Source: Bacillus sp. AFS098217 (GTDB lineage: Bacteria; Bacillota; Bacilli; Bacillales; Bacillaceae_G). From it: DNA of 38,071 nt. This document shows, piece after piece, positions 8,712 through 17,217 of the stretch (positions are counted from its first letter, which is position 1; every line of letters begins with the position of its first letter). The stretch covers positions 1-38,071 of the forward strand of contig NZ_NVPR01000059.1 of assembly GCF_002551815.1 (NCBI RefSeq). Reading direction: 5' to 3'. Position numbers and translations under genes: made by a program. The notes beneath the pieces are model-generated. The model did no database searches. It was not told the DNA's origin and saw nothing but the letters and a program-made list of their open reading frames with translations.

Positions 8712-9953
8712 ATGTTTGTTGCAAGGAGAGAGAATGGTGAGAAGGTGCACCTTCTTTACAATCGAGATAAGAAGACATTACTTACGATGAGGAAGAAGGA
8801 ACGTTTTTTTTGTCTAGTTTGCGGGAAAGAAGTACAGCTTAAGTTAGGAAATCAGAAGACTTGGCACTTTGCTCATAAAAAAGTGGATCAGTGCTACGTT
8901 TCATCTGAACCGGAATCTACCTATCATATGCGCGGGAAAGAGCAGTTATATAGATGGCTCAAATCGCAAGGGTTTCATGTGGAAATTGAGCACTATCTTC
9001 CAGAGATTCGTCAAAGACCGGATATTTTTATGGAGATAAAGGGAAGAAGAATAGCGATTGAATATCAATGCGCGTCAATCTCCACTGAACAATTAGTAAA
9101 GAGAACCTATTCATACCGGAAAGCGGGAATACAAATCATCTGGATATTAGGTGGTAATCAATTAAAAAGGTACTCTGCTTATTGGACCTCATTATCCTCC
9201 CTTCACTCTTTTTGTATACAATCTTATCCTCAGCCGCTACTCCTATTTTTTTGTCCAAATGAAAAGTTATTTATGAAATGTGTATTTCTCACCCCGTTTT
9301 CTACCAATGTTCATTTCTCACATACCATTCATTTTCTGATACGTACGAGTACTTTCGAAGATATTTTTTGTCAGGTTCCTTTTCAGAAAGAGCGTTTGGA
9401 ACGAGAATGGCAAAATAAAAAGAACCACTTTCGAATGAATGTCCTACCAATCTGGAATTATAGTCATAAATCATTGCTCCGCCTCTTATATCAGTTCAGA
9501 CTTTCTCCTTCAAATTTTCCTTCTGAAATCGGTGTTCCACTTCCATCTGCATTTGCATTTCAAACACATCCTTTTGTATGGCAGGCTTTTCTTTGTCTAG
9601 ACTTCATTGGCAAATTTAAAATTGGAGAATATTTTTCATTGCACGCTGTCTTTTACTATGTAAATAAAAGGCGTAGCATGCAGCGGCGAATATTACCGTA
9701 TTTTTCACAACATGTATGGAAGTTTGCAATCGTAGAGTATATAACATTTTTATGTAAAGTAGGGATGATTGAAAAAGTCGATCTGTATAAGTATCGAAAA
9801 GTGAGGCAATTTACTATGTCAAAAACAGAGGAGGAAATAAAAGAATATGACGCAATTTGCTTAGCGCATGCACTATCTCTATTTGAAACAAAGTATAACA
9901 TGAGAAAAGAAAAAGGGGATATAATAAAAGAGTGCCTAGAAGGATTTACATAA
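8712..9953 (+). CDS. coiA: Competence protein CoiA family
   Basis: Predicted 413-residue CoiA-like protein. The N-terminal part has a zinc-ribbon-like CLVCGKEVQLK and a WHFAHKK motif (about residues 35-60). The nuclease-like core shows RPDIFMEIKGRRIAIEYQ (about residues 98-115), the D..E.x.Q pattern of a PD-(D/E)XK-type site. CoiA is needed for transformation and promotes recombination of incoming DNA with RecA. The ATG is preceded by AAAGGGTG. The gene lies between cls and pepF as in related genomes (mecA-coiA-pepF in B. subtilis). The C-terminal half is rich in aromatic and basic residues and more variable, as is usual. The reading frame is intact, so a competence function could persist, though transformability cannot be judged here. 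Confidence 0.85.
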   Translation: MFVARRENGEKVHLLYNRDKKTLLTMRKKERFFCLVCGKEVQLKLGNQKTWHFAHKKVDQCYVSSEPESTYHMRGKEQLYRWLKSQGFHVEIEHYLPEIRQRPDIFMEIKGRRIAIEYQCASISTEQLVKRTYSYRKAGIQIIWILGGNQLKRYSAYWTSLSSLHSFCIQSYPQPLLLFFCPNEKLFMKCVFLTPFSTNVHFSHTIHFLIRTSTFEDIFCQVPFQKERLEREWQNKKNHFRMNVLPIWNYSHKSLLRLLYQFRLSPSNFPSEIGVPLPSAFAFQTHPFVWQAFLCLDFIGKFKIGEYFSLHAVFYYVNKRRSMQRRILPYFSQHVWKFAIVEYITFLCKVGMIEKVDLYKYRKVRQFTMSKTEEEIKEYDAICLAHALSLFETKYNMRKEKGDIIKECLEGFT

Positions 9954-10003
9954 GAAGAATCGAATTGTACTTAAGTAGAGAAGATTAAAGGGAGGGTCTA
10001 TTG

Positions 10004-11830
10004 ATGCCTGGACAAAATACAGTAAAAGCATTGCCAAATCGTAGTGAAATTGAAGAAATGAACACATGGCGTTTGGAAGATATTTTTCAAACGGATGAAG
10101 AGTGGGAAAAAGAATTTCAAGCAGTGAAGGAGCTATTGCCAAAATTAGCTGAATTTAGAGGGAAACTTGGTGATTCTGCGAATACGTTGTTAGCAGTATT
10201 ACAGCATGAAGATGAAATTTCAATGCGATTAGGAAAGTTATATACATATGCTCATATGCGTTATGATCAAGATACAACAAATTCTACTTATCAAGCACTG
10301 AATGATCGTGCAACAAACTTATATTCACAAGTTTCAAGTAGCATGGCATATATCGTTCCTGAAATCTTAACAATTTCAGAAGAAAAGTTACAATCATTTT
10401 TACAAGAGGACAAAGAACTGAGTGTATATGAGCATGCATTAGAAGAGATTACACGTCAGCGTCCGCATGTGTTGTCAGAAGCAGAAGAATCATTATTAGC
10501 AGAAGCATCTGAAGTGATGAGTGCATCAAGTAATACATTTGGTATGCTTAATAATGCAGATTTAAAATTCCCATCTATTAAAGATGAAAATGGGGAAGAA
10601 GTAGAAGTAACACATGGCCGTTATATTCAATTTTTAGAAAGCGATGATCGCCGTGTTCGTCATGATGCGTTTCATGCTGTCTTTGAGACATATGGAAAAT
10701 ACAAAAATACATTTGCAAGCACATTAAGTGGTGCAGTAAAACGTAATAACTTCAATGCACGCGTTCGTAAATATGATTCTGCACGCCAAGCTGCATTAAG
10801 TAATAATAACATCCCTGAAGCGGTATATGATCAACTTGTCGAGACAGTAAATGAGAACTTACATTTATTGCATCGTTACATTGACATTCGTAAACGTGCA
10901 TTAGGGCTTGATGAATTGCATATGTATGACTTATATACACCACTTGTACCAGAAGTGAAAATGAATGTGAAATATGAAGAGGCACAAGACATTTTATTGA
11001 AATCTTTAAACGTCCTTGGTGACGAGTATGTTGAGATTTTAAAGGAAGCGTATGAAAACCGTTGGGTAGATGTATATGAAAATAAAGGGAAGCGCAGCGG
11101 GGCATACTCATCTGGTGCATATGGAACAAATCCGTATATTTTAATGAACTGGCATGATAATGTAAATAATCTATTTACACTTGCACATGAGTTTGGTCAT
11201 TCCGTGCATAGCTACTATACAAGAAAGACACAACCACATGTATATGGCGACTATTCAATATTCGTTGCCGAAGTTGCATCTACTTGTAACGAAGCAATTT
11301 TAAATGATTATTTATTAAAAACGACAGAAGATAAGAAAGAACGTTTATATTTATTAAATCATTACTTAGAAGGATTCCGTGGAACTGTATTCCGTCAAAC
11401 AATGTTTGCAGAATTTGAACATATCATTCATAAAAAGGTACAAGAAGGTCATGCAGTAACGCCAGATATGTTAACGGAAATTTACTATGATTTAAATAAA
11501 AAATATTTTGGAGATGCTTTAGTCATCGATAAAGAAATTGGTTTAGAGTGGTCTCGCATTCCGCATTTCTACTATAATTACTATGTATATCAGTATGCAA
11601 CAGGATTTAGTGCAGCAACAGCTTTATCCAAACAAATTTTAGAAGAAGGAAAACCAGCGGTAGAGCGTTATATTAATGAATTCTTAAAAGCTGGAAGCTC
11701 TGACTATCCAATTGAAGTATTGAAAAAAGCAGGAGTAGATATGGCATCACCAGAGCCTGTTAAAGAGGCGTTACAAGTATTTGAAGAGAAGTTAAATGAA
11801 TTAGAAGCATTATTGTTTGAAGATAAGTGA
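10004..11830 (+). CDS. pepF: Oligoendopeptidase F (M3 family zinc peptidase)
   Basis: Predicted 608-residue cytoplasmic zinc peptidase of the M3B family. The zinc motif HEFGH is at residues 395-399 (context FTLAHEFGHSVHSYYTR), with the third ligand Glu in the downstream VAEVASTCNEA. A PepF N-terminal lobe (residues about 110-180) precedes the catalytic domain. It cleaves short peptides, and over-expression of PepF in B. subtilis interferes with sporulation signalling peptides. The frame also opens with a TTG one codon upstream, but the ATG at 10004 has the better-spaced GGGAGGG. It follows coiA by about 50 bp and may be cotranscribed; a terminator ends it. Confidence 0.95.
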   Translation: MPGQNTVKALPNRSEIEEMNTWRLEDIFQTDEEWEKEFQAVKELLPKLAEFRGKLGDSANTLLAVLQHEDEISMRLGKLYTYAHMRYDQDTTNSTYQALNDRATNLYSQVSSSMAYIVPEILTISEEKLQSFLQEDKELSVYEHALEEITRQRPHVLSEAEESLLAEASEVMSASSNTFGMLNNADLKFPSIKDENGEEVEVTHGRYIQFLESDDRRVRHDAFHAVFETYGKYKNTFASTLSGAVKRNNFNARVRKYDSARQAALSNNNIPEAVYDQLVETVNENLHLLHRYIDIRKRALGLDELHMYDLYTPLVPEVKMNVKYEEAQDILLKSLNVLGDEYVEILKEAYENRWVDVYENKGKRSGAYSSGAYGTNPYILMNWHDNVNNLFTLAHEFGHSVHSYYTRKTQPHVYGDYSIFVAEVASTCNEAILNDYLLKTTEDKKERLYLLNHYLEGFRGTVFRQTMFAEFEHIIHKKVQEGHAVTPDMLTEIYYDLNKKYFGDALVIDKEIGLEWSRIPHFYYNYYVYQYATGFSAATALSKQILEEGKPAVERYINEFLKAGSSDYPIEVLKKAGVDMASPEPVKEALQVFEEKLNELEALLFEDK

Positions 11831-11856
11831 GGTATTTGCTTCATTACAATTAAGTG

Positions 11857-11892
11857 AAAGACCACAAGGAAATTTCCTTGTGGTCTTTTTTG
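11857..11892 (+). terminator. Rho-independent terminator after pepF
   Basis: AAGACCACAAGGAAA / TTTCCTTGTGGTCTT, a nearly loopless long stem followed by T6. Confidence 0.92.
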
Positions 11893-12019
11893 TAAAGTAA
11901 AAAACTTGTTTTTGGATATGTTGAGAATGTTACGAAATACACTTAAGAAATAATTAGAAAATTGATTTTAAAAAAATATTCACTGCAAGTATATGTCCAA
12001 GCGATGTATTTTAATTTAG

Positions 12020-12028
12020 CATACTATA
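12020..12028 (+). promoter_or_regulatory. Sporulation-sigma-like -10 element (CATACTATA)
   Basis: CATACTATA matches the CATAnnnTA -10 shared by the mother-cell factors sigma-E and sigma-K, about 90 bp before the small gene and the CotS-like gene. No good -35 is visible at the expected distance. The call rests mainly on the spore-coat nature of the downstream gene. Confidence 0.25.
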
Positions 12029-12121
12029 CTAATAATTCACACGTGATAAGGGAGTAGTAGATTCAGATTGGAATTTGTAGCACATCAATTACATGGTTAG
12101 GTTTTGCAGGAGGACACGGAA

Positions 12122-12262
12122 ATGTTTGCAACGATTATCGACACACTTTATTTAAACCACGATTTGGCACGTGTAATGGGAGTTGCAGGATTAGAATCAG
12201 TAAAGCACATTGAATTGGAAGAATTGTATCGAAAAGCTAGAAGAATATTTTTAATCTTGTAA
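12122..12262 (+). CDS. Small hypothetical protein, 46 residues
   Basis: A short frame starting MFATIIDTLYLNHD and ending RRIFLIL. It has a very good ribosome binding site (GGAGG, 8 bases before the ATG) and lies 17 bp upstream of the CotS-like gene, as the first gene of a likely two-gene unit. The sequence is mixed hydrophobic and charged, with a central amphipathic stretch (LESVKHIELEELYRKARR). I do not recognise it. It could be a genuine small spore-related protein, a translational leader for the kinase-like gene, or the truncated end of a larger ancestor. Confidence 0.5.
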   Translation: MFATIIDTLYLNHDLARVMGVAGLESVKHIELEELYRKARRIFLIL

Positions 12263-12279
12263 CAAAGGTAGGGATAGAC

Positions 12280-13279
12280 ATGGACAAAATGGTTTTGGAA
12301 GTACTCTCAAAATACGGGATACGTCCTCAAAAATGTACCCTAATTAGAAATAAAGAAGATAGGAGTGTGTGGAAAGTAGAGGGGAAGAAGGGTAAATTTG
12401 TATTAAAATTAGTTAGTGCTGAAAAGGCCCAAAAAATTTCGAATGTAACCCTGTTTCTTTCAGGTAAAGGAATTCCTGTAATTCCTGTTGTTCCGACATT
12501 AAAGGGTGATTTTGTTGTCCGAAGCAAAAAAAAAATTTTTCGTTCTCTTTCCATGGTTTGATGGAGAAGCCATCAGTTACAGAACTCCGGGAACAATTGA
12601 GAAAATGTCTGTCTTATTAGCTCAATTTCATGAAGCTTCTAGAGGATTCCAAGCAGCAGGCAAACCAATCAAGAAAACAGAATTGGATTTGTTGAAGGAG
12701 TATTCAAGAAAAGTTGAACAGTTGGATAAAATATATAAGAAAGTGCGTTCGAGAAAAGATCCAATAGTAAAAGTTTTCTTAGATTATTATTCTTGGTTAC
12801 GTAAAAGGTGTGATTGGGTGATAAATACACTTCCGAACACATCCTATTATAAACTTTTAAAATTAGCAGATTTGGATCCGGTATTGATTCATGGTGATTA
12901 TGCAAAATATAATATTCTTAGTGATAATGAGGGGAATTGGAAAATTATAGATCTTGATGATGTAGAAATTTCTTTTCCATTGAAGGAGTTATCGAAAATG
13001 ATGAGCCGAATAGATTGTAAACTTGGTAATTGGAGCTTGGCTAGATATCAATCGATACTACAATGCTACAGAAGTATTCGTCCTTTTTCTGAAGAAGAGG
13101 AGGAATTACTTCTATTCGATCAGTGTTTTCCTGATCGAATACTAAATTTGATGAATAAATATTATAGAAAAGACAAGAAGGATGAATCTTTTTTAGAAGA
13201 ATTTAAGAGTTGCTTAGCTATAGATAAAGAAAAAATAAAGGAATTATCCATAAAAGATTTAGAATGGGGTTCTTCGTGA
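12280..13279 (+). pseudogene. CotS/YutH-type spore coat kinase-like gene, frameshifted
   Basis: Two overlapping frames together make a 332-residue protein of the CotS family, a branch of the aminoglycoside-phosphotransferase-like fold found on spore coats. Frame one (12280-12561) gives the N-terminal lobe (MDKMVLEVLSKYGIRPQK..VWKVEGKKGKFVLKLV). Frame two continues FFVLFPWFDGEAISYR and then carries the catalytic-loop-like HGDYAKYNIL and IIDLDDVEISFP. The break falls in a run of ten A at 12526-12535; nine A would restore one frame. So this is a one-base insertion in a homopolymer: a true frameshift, slippage-rescued expression, or a sequencing error. The ATG has AGGTAGGGA upstream. The gene stops about 24 bp before a bcr1 element. 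Confidence 0.8.
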
Positions 13280-13302
13280 AAGGGTGTGAATGTAGCCTGG
13301 AT

Positions 13303-13459
13303 ATAAAGTGAAACTTTAATCAGTGGGGGGGGCTTCATCCCCCACTGATTGTTAGTTGAACGAATCGGGCTTTTACGGGCAGTTGATCCCCCGCCTAACT
13401 TCTTTGCTTTTACTGAATTTTGAAGTGGGGGTCTTACTGCCCGCAAATAGCGGGATAAA
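13303..13459 (+). repeat. bcr1-like repeat, copy 1
   Basis: A 157-bp element from ATAAAGTGAAACTTTAATCA to the end of GCGGGATAAA. It shows the GGGGGG..CATCCCCC inverted segment, CGGGCTTTTACGGGCAG, and CTTCTTTGCTTTTACTGAA. It is flanked by ATAAA (TTTAT on the other strand), the target duplication reported for bcr1 of the B. cereus group, and its length fits the known size of about 155 bp. It is strongly folded in sequence. A second copy lies inverted at 36418-36569. Confidence 0.75.
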
Positions 13460-13503
13460 TAAAAAGAACCATCCTTTTTAAGTATTTCTCTCAAAAAGGA
13501 TGG
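13459..13503 (-). terminator. Terminator of the small membrane gene at 13544-13717
   Basis: On the minus strand an 11-bp stem (CCATCCTTTTT / AAAAAGGATGG) is followed by TTCTTTTTATTT. It lies 41 bp beyond the stop of the minus-strand gene. Confidence 0.8.
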
Positions 13504-13543
13504 TAAAAAGTTAAAATATACGGTTATGAGATATTTTCCTTTT

Positions 13544-13717
13544 TTAGAAACCTTTAAAGCGTTTATAGTGGTTCAGGTAGGATATAATCAATATAATTGC
13601 TCCAAATAGAAGGGGAAGAGATATAAGTAAAGGAAAGGTTTTGAGTAAAGAGAGAATATATAAACAAAACGAACCAATCAGAAGACAAATAAACAGTAGA
13701 ATATGAAATTTTCTCAT
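13544..13717 (-). CDS. Small two-helix membrane protein
   Basis: A 57-residue protein (MRKFHILLFICLLIGSFCLY..) with two hydrophobic helices (about residues 5-22 and 28-47) and a basic tail (NHYKRFKGF). The ATG at 13717 is chosen over one ten codons upstream because GAGGAGG lies ideally placed before it. No family is recognised. It has its own terminator, and the upstream segment contains unusual palindromes, so it is probably a single-gene unit. Confidence 0.6.
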   Translation of the reverse strand: MRKFHILLFICLLIGSFCLYILSLLKTFPLLISLPLLFGAIILIISYLNHYKRFKGF

Positions 13718-13797
13718 ATATAAACCTCCTCTATATATCATATTCAAAAATGAAAACGTTTAGAATGTGACAGAAGTGTGAAATTCGACAAAAAGTG

Positions 13798-13848
13798 TTG
13801 TCATTCGACGTCGAATCTTGTAATATAATAGATGTGAACGAATTCACA
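13798..13848 (+). promoter_or_regulatory. Promoter-like sequence with nested palindromes
   Basis: Contains TTGTCA (13798-13803), the perfect 14-bp palindrome ATTCGACGTCGAAT (13803-13816), a perfect TATAAT (13824-13829; the spacer to TTGTCA is long at 20 bp) and TGTGAACGAATTCACA (13833-13848). The last fits both the TGTGA-N6-TCACA pattern of Crp/Fnr regulators and the core of the Rex site. No protein gene lies downstream on the plus strand before the terminator at 13921, so any transcript would be a short RNA of about 120 nt. The palindromes may equally serve the divergent small membrane gene. Confidence 0.4.
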
Positions 13849-13920
13849 TACAAACATATACCCCTTTGTTTGAACGTGAAAATTTCTCCCATCCCCTTTA
13901 ATATTTTTATAAGCCGTAAA

Positions 13921-13957
13921 GAAAAAGACCTGGTGTTTTACACCAGGTCTTTTTCTT
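13921..13957. terminator. Bidirectional terminator overlapping the spxH stop
   Basis: A 16-bp stem (GAAAAAGACCTGGTGT / ACACCAGGTCTTTTTC) with a 3-nt loop. The spxH stop codon lies in the loop and its last codons form one arm. T-rich runs on both sides allow use from either strand. Confidence 0.85.
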
Positions 13958-14831
13958 TTGCAATCCATTTCCAATACCGTTCACATTTCATCTCAATCAT
14001 TCGTACTTTTCTTTTGAGTGACAATTTTTTTAGCTCTCGTTCTATTTCTTGTTGCGGACAGCCATATATAAATGCAAGTTCTTTAGAGGATATAAATTGG
14101 ACCATTTCTAGTAAGACCTCCAGCCGAGGTAATGGAGCAGGCTCAATATCACACTTCACAAGTTCCTTTAATAACTGTACATATACATCATATGAATAAA
14201 TTCCCGCGATTTTAATGCCTTCCTCATTTGAATTCGCATGAAAGAATACAAGGGAAGGGATTTCGGTAATATGCATTTCATTTGTGAATTTCAAATCACA
14301 TTGGAATGCCTTTTTTGCACTAATTGAATGCAGATCTTTTTTAAATTCTTCTATATCAATACCACTTTGCTCAGCACATGACAGTAATAATTCTGCATCT
14401 GGTTTGGATACATTTTCAAGAAAAATGTATTCTTGGAGTTTTCGCAAAAACCTCGAACCTGCTTTTCGACCTTGCAACTCCGCCGCTTTAATTGCAATAG
14501 AAACTAAGTACGGTGTAGATGAGGCATCTTGCATATTGACCTTTCCATCACATGAAAATCCGTGCAAACTTGTTGTTTTTTCCCACACAAATCGAATATT
14601 AGCAGGTTTATTCCATTTGTGTGAGGAGGCAATGGCCCCATCCACTTTGCCAGTTAATATATGTCGGATTGAAAAGTATTTTCCGTATTCGAGCCATAAT
14701 TTAATGATGACTGGTTCGATGTCCCAACAGTCTTTACAAAGTGGATCGATAAACAAATAAGCTTCTACAGATTTATGTTCGCATTTGGAAAGAGAAGGCA
14801 TGTGCGTATGCTTTGCTTCCTGTTTATCCAT
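13938..14831 (-). CDS. spxH: ClpXP adaptor protein SpxH (YjbH)
   Basis: Predicted 297-residue DsbA/FrnE-like thioredoxin-fold protein. The CXXC-type motif is Cys32-Lys-Asp-Cys35 in [15 protein letters not shown], and the family block [20 protein letters not shown] is present. SpxH binds Spx and hands it to ClpXP; zinc loss or aggregation under stress frees Spx. Its substrate gene, spx, is 9 kb upstream. The start ATG overlaps the stop of the globin gene (TAATG), so the two genes are translationally coupled. An extra histidine-rich N-terminal stretch (residues 1-20) is like that of relatives. The terminator begins inside its final codons. Confidence 0.93.
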   Translation of the reverse strand: MDKQEAKHTHMPSLSKCEHKSVEAYLFIDPLCKDCWDIEPVIIKLWLEYGKYFSIRHILTGKVDGAIASSHKWNKPANIRFVWEKTTSLHGFSCDGKVNMQDASSTPYLVSIAIKAAELQGRKAGSRFLRKLQEYIFLENVSKPDAELLLSCAEQSGIDIEEFKKDLHSISAKKAFQCDLKFTNEMHITEIPSLVFFHANSNEEGIKIAGIYSYDVYVQLLKELVKCDIEPAPLPRLEVLLEMVQFISSKELAFIYGCPQQEIERELKKLSLKRKVRMIEMKCERYWKWIAKEKDLV

Positions 14832-15229
14832 TATGCTTCACCTGTTTCATTTGGAGTATTGACCATATGCTGTGCAGTTAACGCTAAACGTTCAAAAACA
14901 AATTCTCGAATGTGTCCGTGTACTCCAGTATCTTCCATAGCTTGCTCCATACATGCTAACCAGGCTTTTGCTCGCTTTGGTGTAATCTCAAAAGGGAGAT
15001 GGCGTGCTCTTAGCATAGGATGACCGTGTTCTTCTGTGTATAAGCTTGGTCCCCCTAAATACTGTGTTAAAAATTGCTTCTGTTTCCTGGCTGTTTCTGT
15101 TAAATCGTCTGGGAAGATGGGAGATAAGTCAGGGTGTTTACTGACATAGGAATAAAATGTATCGACTAATGTTGCAATGCATTGTTCACCGCCAATTGCT
15201 TCAAATGGTGTCATCGGTTGCTTGCTCAT
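14831..15229 (-). CDS. yjbI: Truncated haemoglobin, group II (YjbI/HbO)
   Basis: Predicted 132-residue group-II truncated globin. Residues expected at the haem pocket are in place by comparison with B. subtilis YjbI: Tyr26 (B10), Thr46, Gln50 (E11), proximal His77 (F8) and Trp90 (G8). It binds oxygen tightly and may act in oxygen or peroxide chemistry. It has been linked to SpxH through the conserved gene pair, which is kept here with one-base coupling. The ATG at 15229 follows AAAGGAG at good spacing. The promoter is presumably in the 206-bp gap upstream. Confidence 0.93.
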   Translation of the reverse strand: MSKQPMTPFEAIGGEQCIATLVDTFYSYVSKHPDLSPIFPDDLTETARKQKQFLTQYLGGPSLYTEEHGHPMLRARHLPFEITPKRAKAWLACMEQAMEDTGVHGHIREFVFERLALTAQHMVNTPNETGEA

Positions 15230-15324
15230 CCTTTATAAACTCCTTTTCCATCAAGTGTATATCTATTGTAGCAATGGATTGTTATGAAGAGCAACTAAAC
15301 AGCTTTCATCCAATCTTTTGCTCA

Positions 15325-15357
15325 TTATATGTTTCTTAAGCAGATCTATTTTCTTCT
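15325..15357. other. Intergenic imperfect hairpin, no function assigned
   Basis: Between yjbI and yjbK there is an imperfect inverted repeat of about 10 bp (AGATCTATTT / AAATAGAATCT, roughly 15342-15377), followed by the repeat remnant described next. No T-run follows on the strand needed to end yjbK, so I do not call a terminator. Confidence 0.3.
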
Positions 15358-15376
15358 AAAATGCTGAAATAGAATC

Positions 15377-15437
15377 TGTCAGTTGGCGAAGACGAACCAG
15401 CAGTGAAAAAAGCGTTCACTGCCGGAAGTTTCACTTT
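15377..15437 (-). repeat. Possible degenerate bcr1 end
   Basis: The stretch ending GGAAGTTTCACTTTA resembles the terminal part of bcr1 (AAAATTTCACTTTA at 36555-36568), and the preceding TTGGCGA..CAGTG spaced blocks line up loosely with TTGGTGA..CAGTG of that copy. It contains a perfect GCAGTGAA/TTCACTGC hairpin. The match is partial, and a chance hairpin at the 3' end of yjbK is the alternative. Confidence 0.35.
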
Positions 15438-16014
15438 AGCGTGCATTGTTTTGTTTTGCAAGAAAAAAGCGTTGCACTTTATTCTTTGTATGCCGAACAG
15501 GGATATGATATTGATTCAATAAGTGAAGAAAAGCAGCTTTACCTGTCGGCTCGTCTTGTACTTCGTATTCAAGTTCATAATCATCGTGATTGTAATAGAA
15601 ACTATGATCAAATACAAGTGTTCCGCCTTTAAAAGGAATTTCTGCTCTTTCTGTTGTTAAGCTTCCCATATAAGCTAAAGTAGAAACGGGAATTTGTAAT
15701 TCATGTAGCTCTTTTGCTACAGGGCCTGTAATAATTTGAGCGGTTTCCATCATAAGATGCGCCTCTTGCTCTGTTAGCGTTTGATGCGTCTCAAGTAATC
15801 CAGTTTCAGCTGGTTGTTTTAAAGTTAGTGTATAAGCGCCGTTTTTATGACGAATACGAAGAGCAGAGCCAGCCTTTTTTAAAGAAAAATGCGGAGTTTC
15901 AAAATAATGATTTACTTGTTTTGTAAATGATTGAATGGAAAACGCTTTGCATAATGATTGAAATTCCTCTTGCGTGACCATATTTTTGAATTCAATTTCA
16001 ATTTCTTGTGTCAT
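15436..16014 (-). CDS. yjbK: CYTH-domain protein (YjbK family)
   Basis: Predicted 192-residue CYTH-fold protein. The family signature ExExK is at the very start (EIEIEFK, residues 4-10), and charged beta strands typical of the triphosphate tunnel follow (LRIRHKNGAYTLTLKQP, FDHSFYYNHDDYELEYEV). Family members are metal-dependent phosphatases of triphosphates or related compounds. In B. subtilis yjbK is next to yjbL and yjbM as here, which hints at a link with alarmone or polyphosphate metabolism. AAGGAGCTC precedes the ATG. It is divergent from yjbL, with about 140 bp between them. Confidence 0.88.
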   Translation of the reverse strand: MTQEIEIEFKNMVTQEEFQSLCKAFSIQSFTKQVNHYFETPHFSLKKAGSALRIRHKNGAYTLTLKQPAETGLLETHQTLTEQEAHLMMETAQIITGPVAKELHELQIPVSTLAYMGSLTTERAEIPFKGGTLVFDHSFYYNHDDYELEYEVQDEPTGKAAFLHLLNQYHIPVRHTKNKVQRFFLAKQNNAR

Positions 16015-16090
16015 TGTATGAGCTCCTTTTTAAAAATAATTCTGTAGACATTATCGCTTTTTCACAAATTTGGTTCAATGTTTTATTTGT

Positions 16091-16118
16091 TTGCACCCAT
16101 GTTATGATACAATAATAG
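16091..16118 (+). promoter_or_regulatory. Promoter candidate for the yjbL-relQ-nadF operon
   Basis: TTGCAC (16091-16096), 16 bp, TAATAG (16113-16118), about 40 bp before the yjbL start. It is in the right place for the four-gene plus-strand unit. Confidence 0.45.
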
Positions 16119-16158
16119 TGCCAAGTAAGACAGGAAGCTGATATGGAGGAATTTGAGT

Positions 16159-16530
16159 ATGCAAAATAAAATTCAAGTTAAGAGCGTAGAAGAAAGAGAA
16201 AATGCTCTTATTTTTTGTGCGGAAAATACGGAATTACAGGTAGAGGAGTTAACAGCACGTAATCACGTACTTGTAGACTCAGATCATTTATCATTTTTAT
16301 ATATCTTAGAAAATGAATCATCTTTCATTTATGTAAGTATTCCGCATACATGTTGGGAAGCAATGCATGATGCAATGAAAAAGGAAAAGGTCATGTTTGT
16401 TCGCGTAAATAATATTGAGATTGAGTTAGAACAATTAAAAGAAGAAGTAGAATATTTAATTGAAAATATTGAAGGTAATGCAAATTACGGGGAAGAACTT
16501 GTGACAGCAGTAGAAAAAGTATTTCTGTAA
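16159..16530 (+). CDS. yjbL: UPF0738 family protein (YjbL)
   Basis: Predicted 123-residue cytosolic acidic protein of the UPF0738 family, known only from Bacillus relatives and without assigned activity. The conserved C-terminal block LKEEVEYLIENIEGNANYGEELV is intact (not all shown: residues about 95-117). I placed the start at the ATG at 16159, 9 bases after GGAGG; the TTG two codons earlier is too close to that site. It is the first gene of the run yjbL-relQ-nadF-rluA-type, with short gaps. The genomic neighbour on the other strand is the CYTH protein YjbK. Confidence 0.88.
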   Translation: MQNKIQVKSVEERENALIFCAENTELQVEELTARNHVLVDSDHLSFLYILENESSFIYVSIPHTCWEAMHDAMKKEKVMFVRVNNIEIELEQLKEEVEYLIENIEGNANYGEELVTAVEKVFL

Positions 16531-16560
16531 GCAAATGGATTGATTTTGGTGGTGGTTGAA

Positions 16561-17199
16561 ATGAATCGTAATTGGGAAGAATTTTTAGCGCCGTACCACC
16601 AAGCGGTGGCAGAGCTAAAAGTGAAACTAAAAGGAATGCGTTCTCAGTTTACAATGTTAACAGAACACTCTCCGATTGAATTTGTAACAGGCAGGGTGAA
16701 GTCGGTTGCAAGTATTATTGATAAGGCGGAAAAGCGAAATGTACCGCTTGATCGGCTCGGAGAAGAAATGCAGGATATCGCTGGTCTTCGGATGATGTGC
16801 CAATTTGTTGATGAGATTAAGCCTGTTGTCGAATATCTTCGAAAACGGAATGACTTTGAAATTGTGGAAGAACGAGACTATGTGACGCAAAAGAAAGAAA
16901 GTGGTTATCGTTCGTATCATGTTGTAATTAGTTATCCCGTTCAAACGATTTGTGGAGAGAAAAAAGTACTAGTTGAAATTCAAATTCGAACGCTAGCAAT
17001 GAATTTTTGGGCAACAATTGAACATTCTTTAAATTACAAATATAGCGGGCGTTTTCCAGAAGATATTAAAGTACGCCTTCAGCGTGCGGCAGAAGCAGCA
17101 TTTTTGTTAGATGAAGAAATGTCTTCGATTCGTCTTGAAATTCAAGAAGCACAAAAGGTTTTTTCGCGCAAACAAGAAGCGAAAGAATCCGAATTATAA
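16561..17199 (+). CDS. relQ: Small alarmone synthetase RelQ (GTP pyrophosphokinase YjbM)
   Basis: Predicted 212-residue synthetase-only RelA/SpoT homologue that makes (p)ppGpp from ATP and GTP or GDP. There is no hydrolase domain. Synthetase motifs include FVTGRVKSVASI (residues about 42-53), DIAGLRMMCQFVDEI (about 71-85), ESGYRSYHVV (about 112-121) and VEIQIRTLAMNFWATIEHSL (about 133-152); the C-terminal helices form the tetramer. A longer frame opens 7 codons earlier, but the ATG at 16561 after GGTGGTGG matches the family length. It sits next to nadF, as in other Firmicutes. Confidence 0.95.
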   Translation: MNRNWEEFLAPYHQAVAELKVKLKGMRSQFTMLTEHSPIEFVTGRVKSVASIIDKAEKRNVPLDRLGEEMQDIAGLRMMCQFVDEIKPVVEYLRKRNDFEIVEERDYVTQKKESGYRSYHVVISYPVQTICGEKKVLVEIQIRTLAMNFWATIEHSLNYKYSGRFPEDIKVRLQRAAEAAFLLDEEMSSIRLEIQEAQKVFSRKQEAKESEL

Positions 17200-17217
17200 A
17201 CTAAAGGGTGTTGGGCG

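Noticed and set aside
13795-14199. 134-codon plus-strand frame opposite spxH
   Set aside because: Opposes a well-supported gene, crosses a strong terminator and has no ribosome binding site; judged a shadow.
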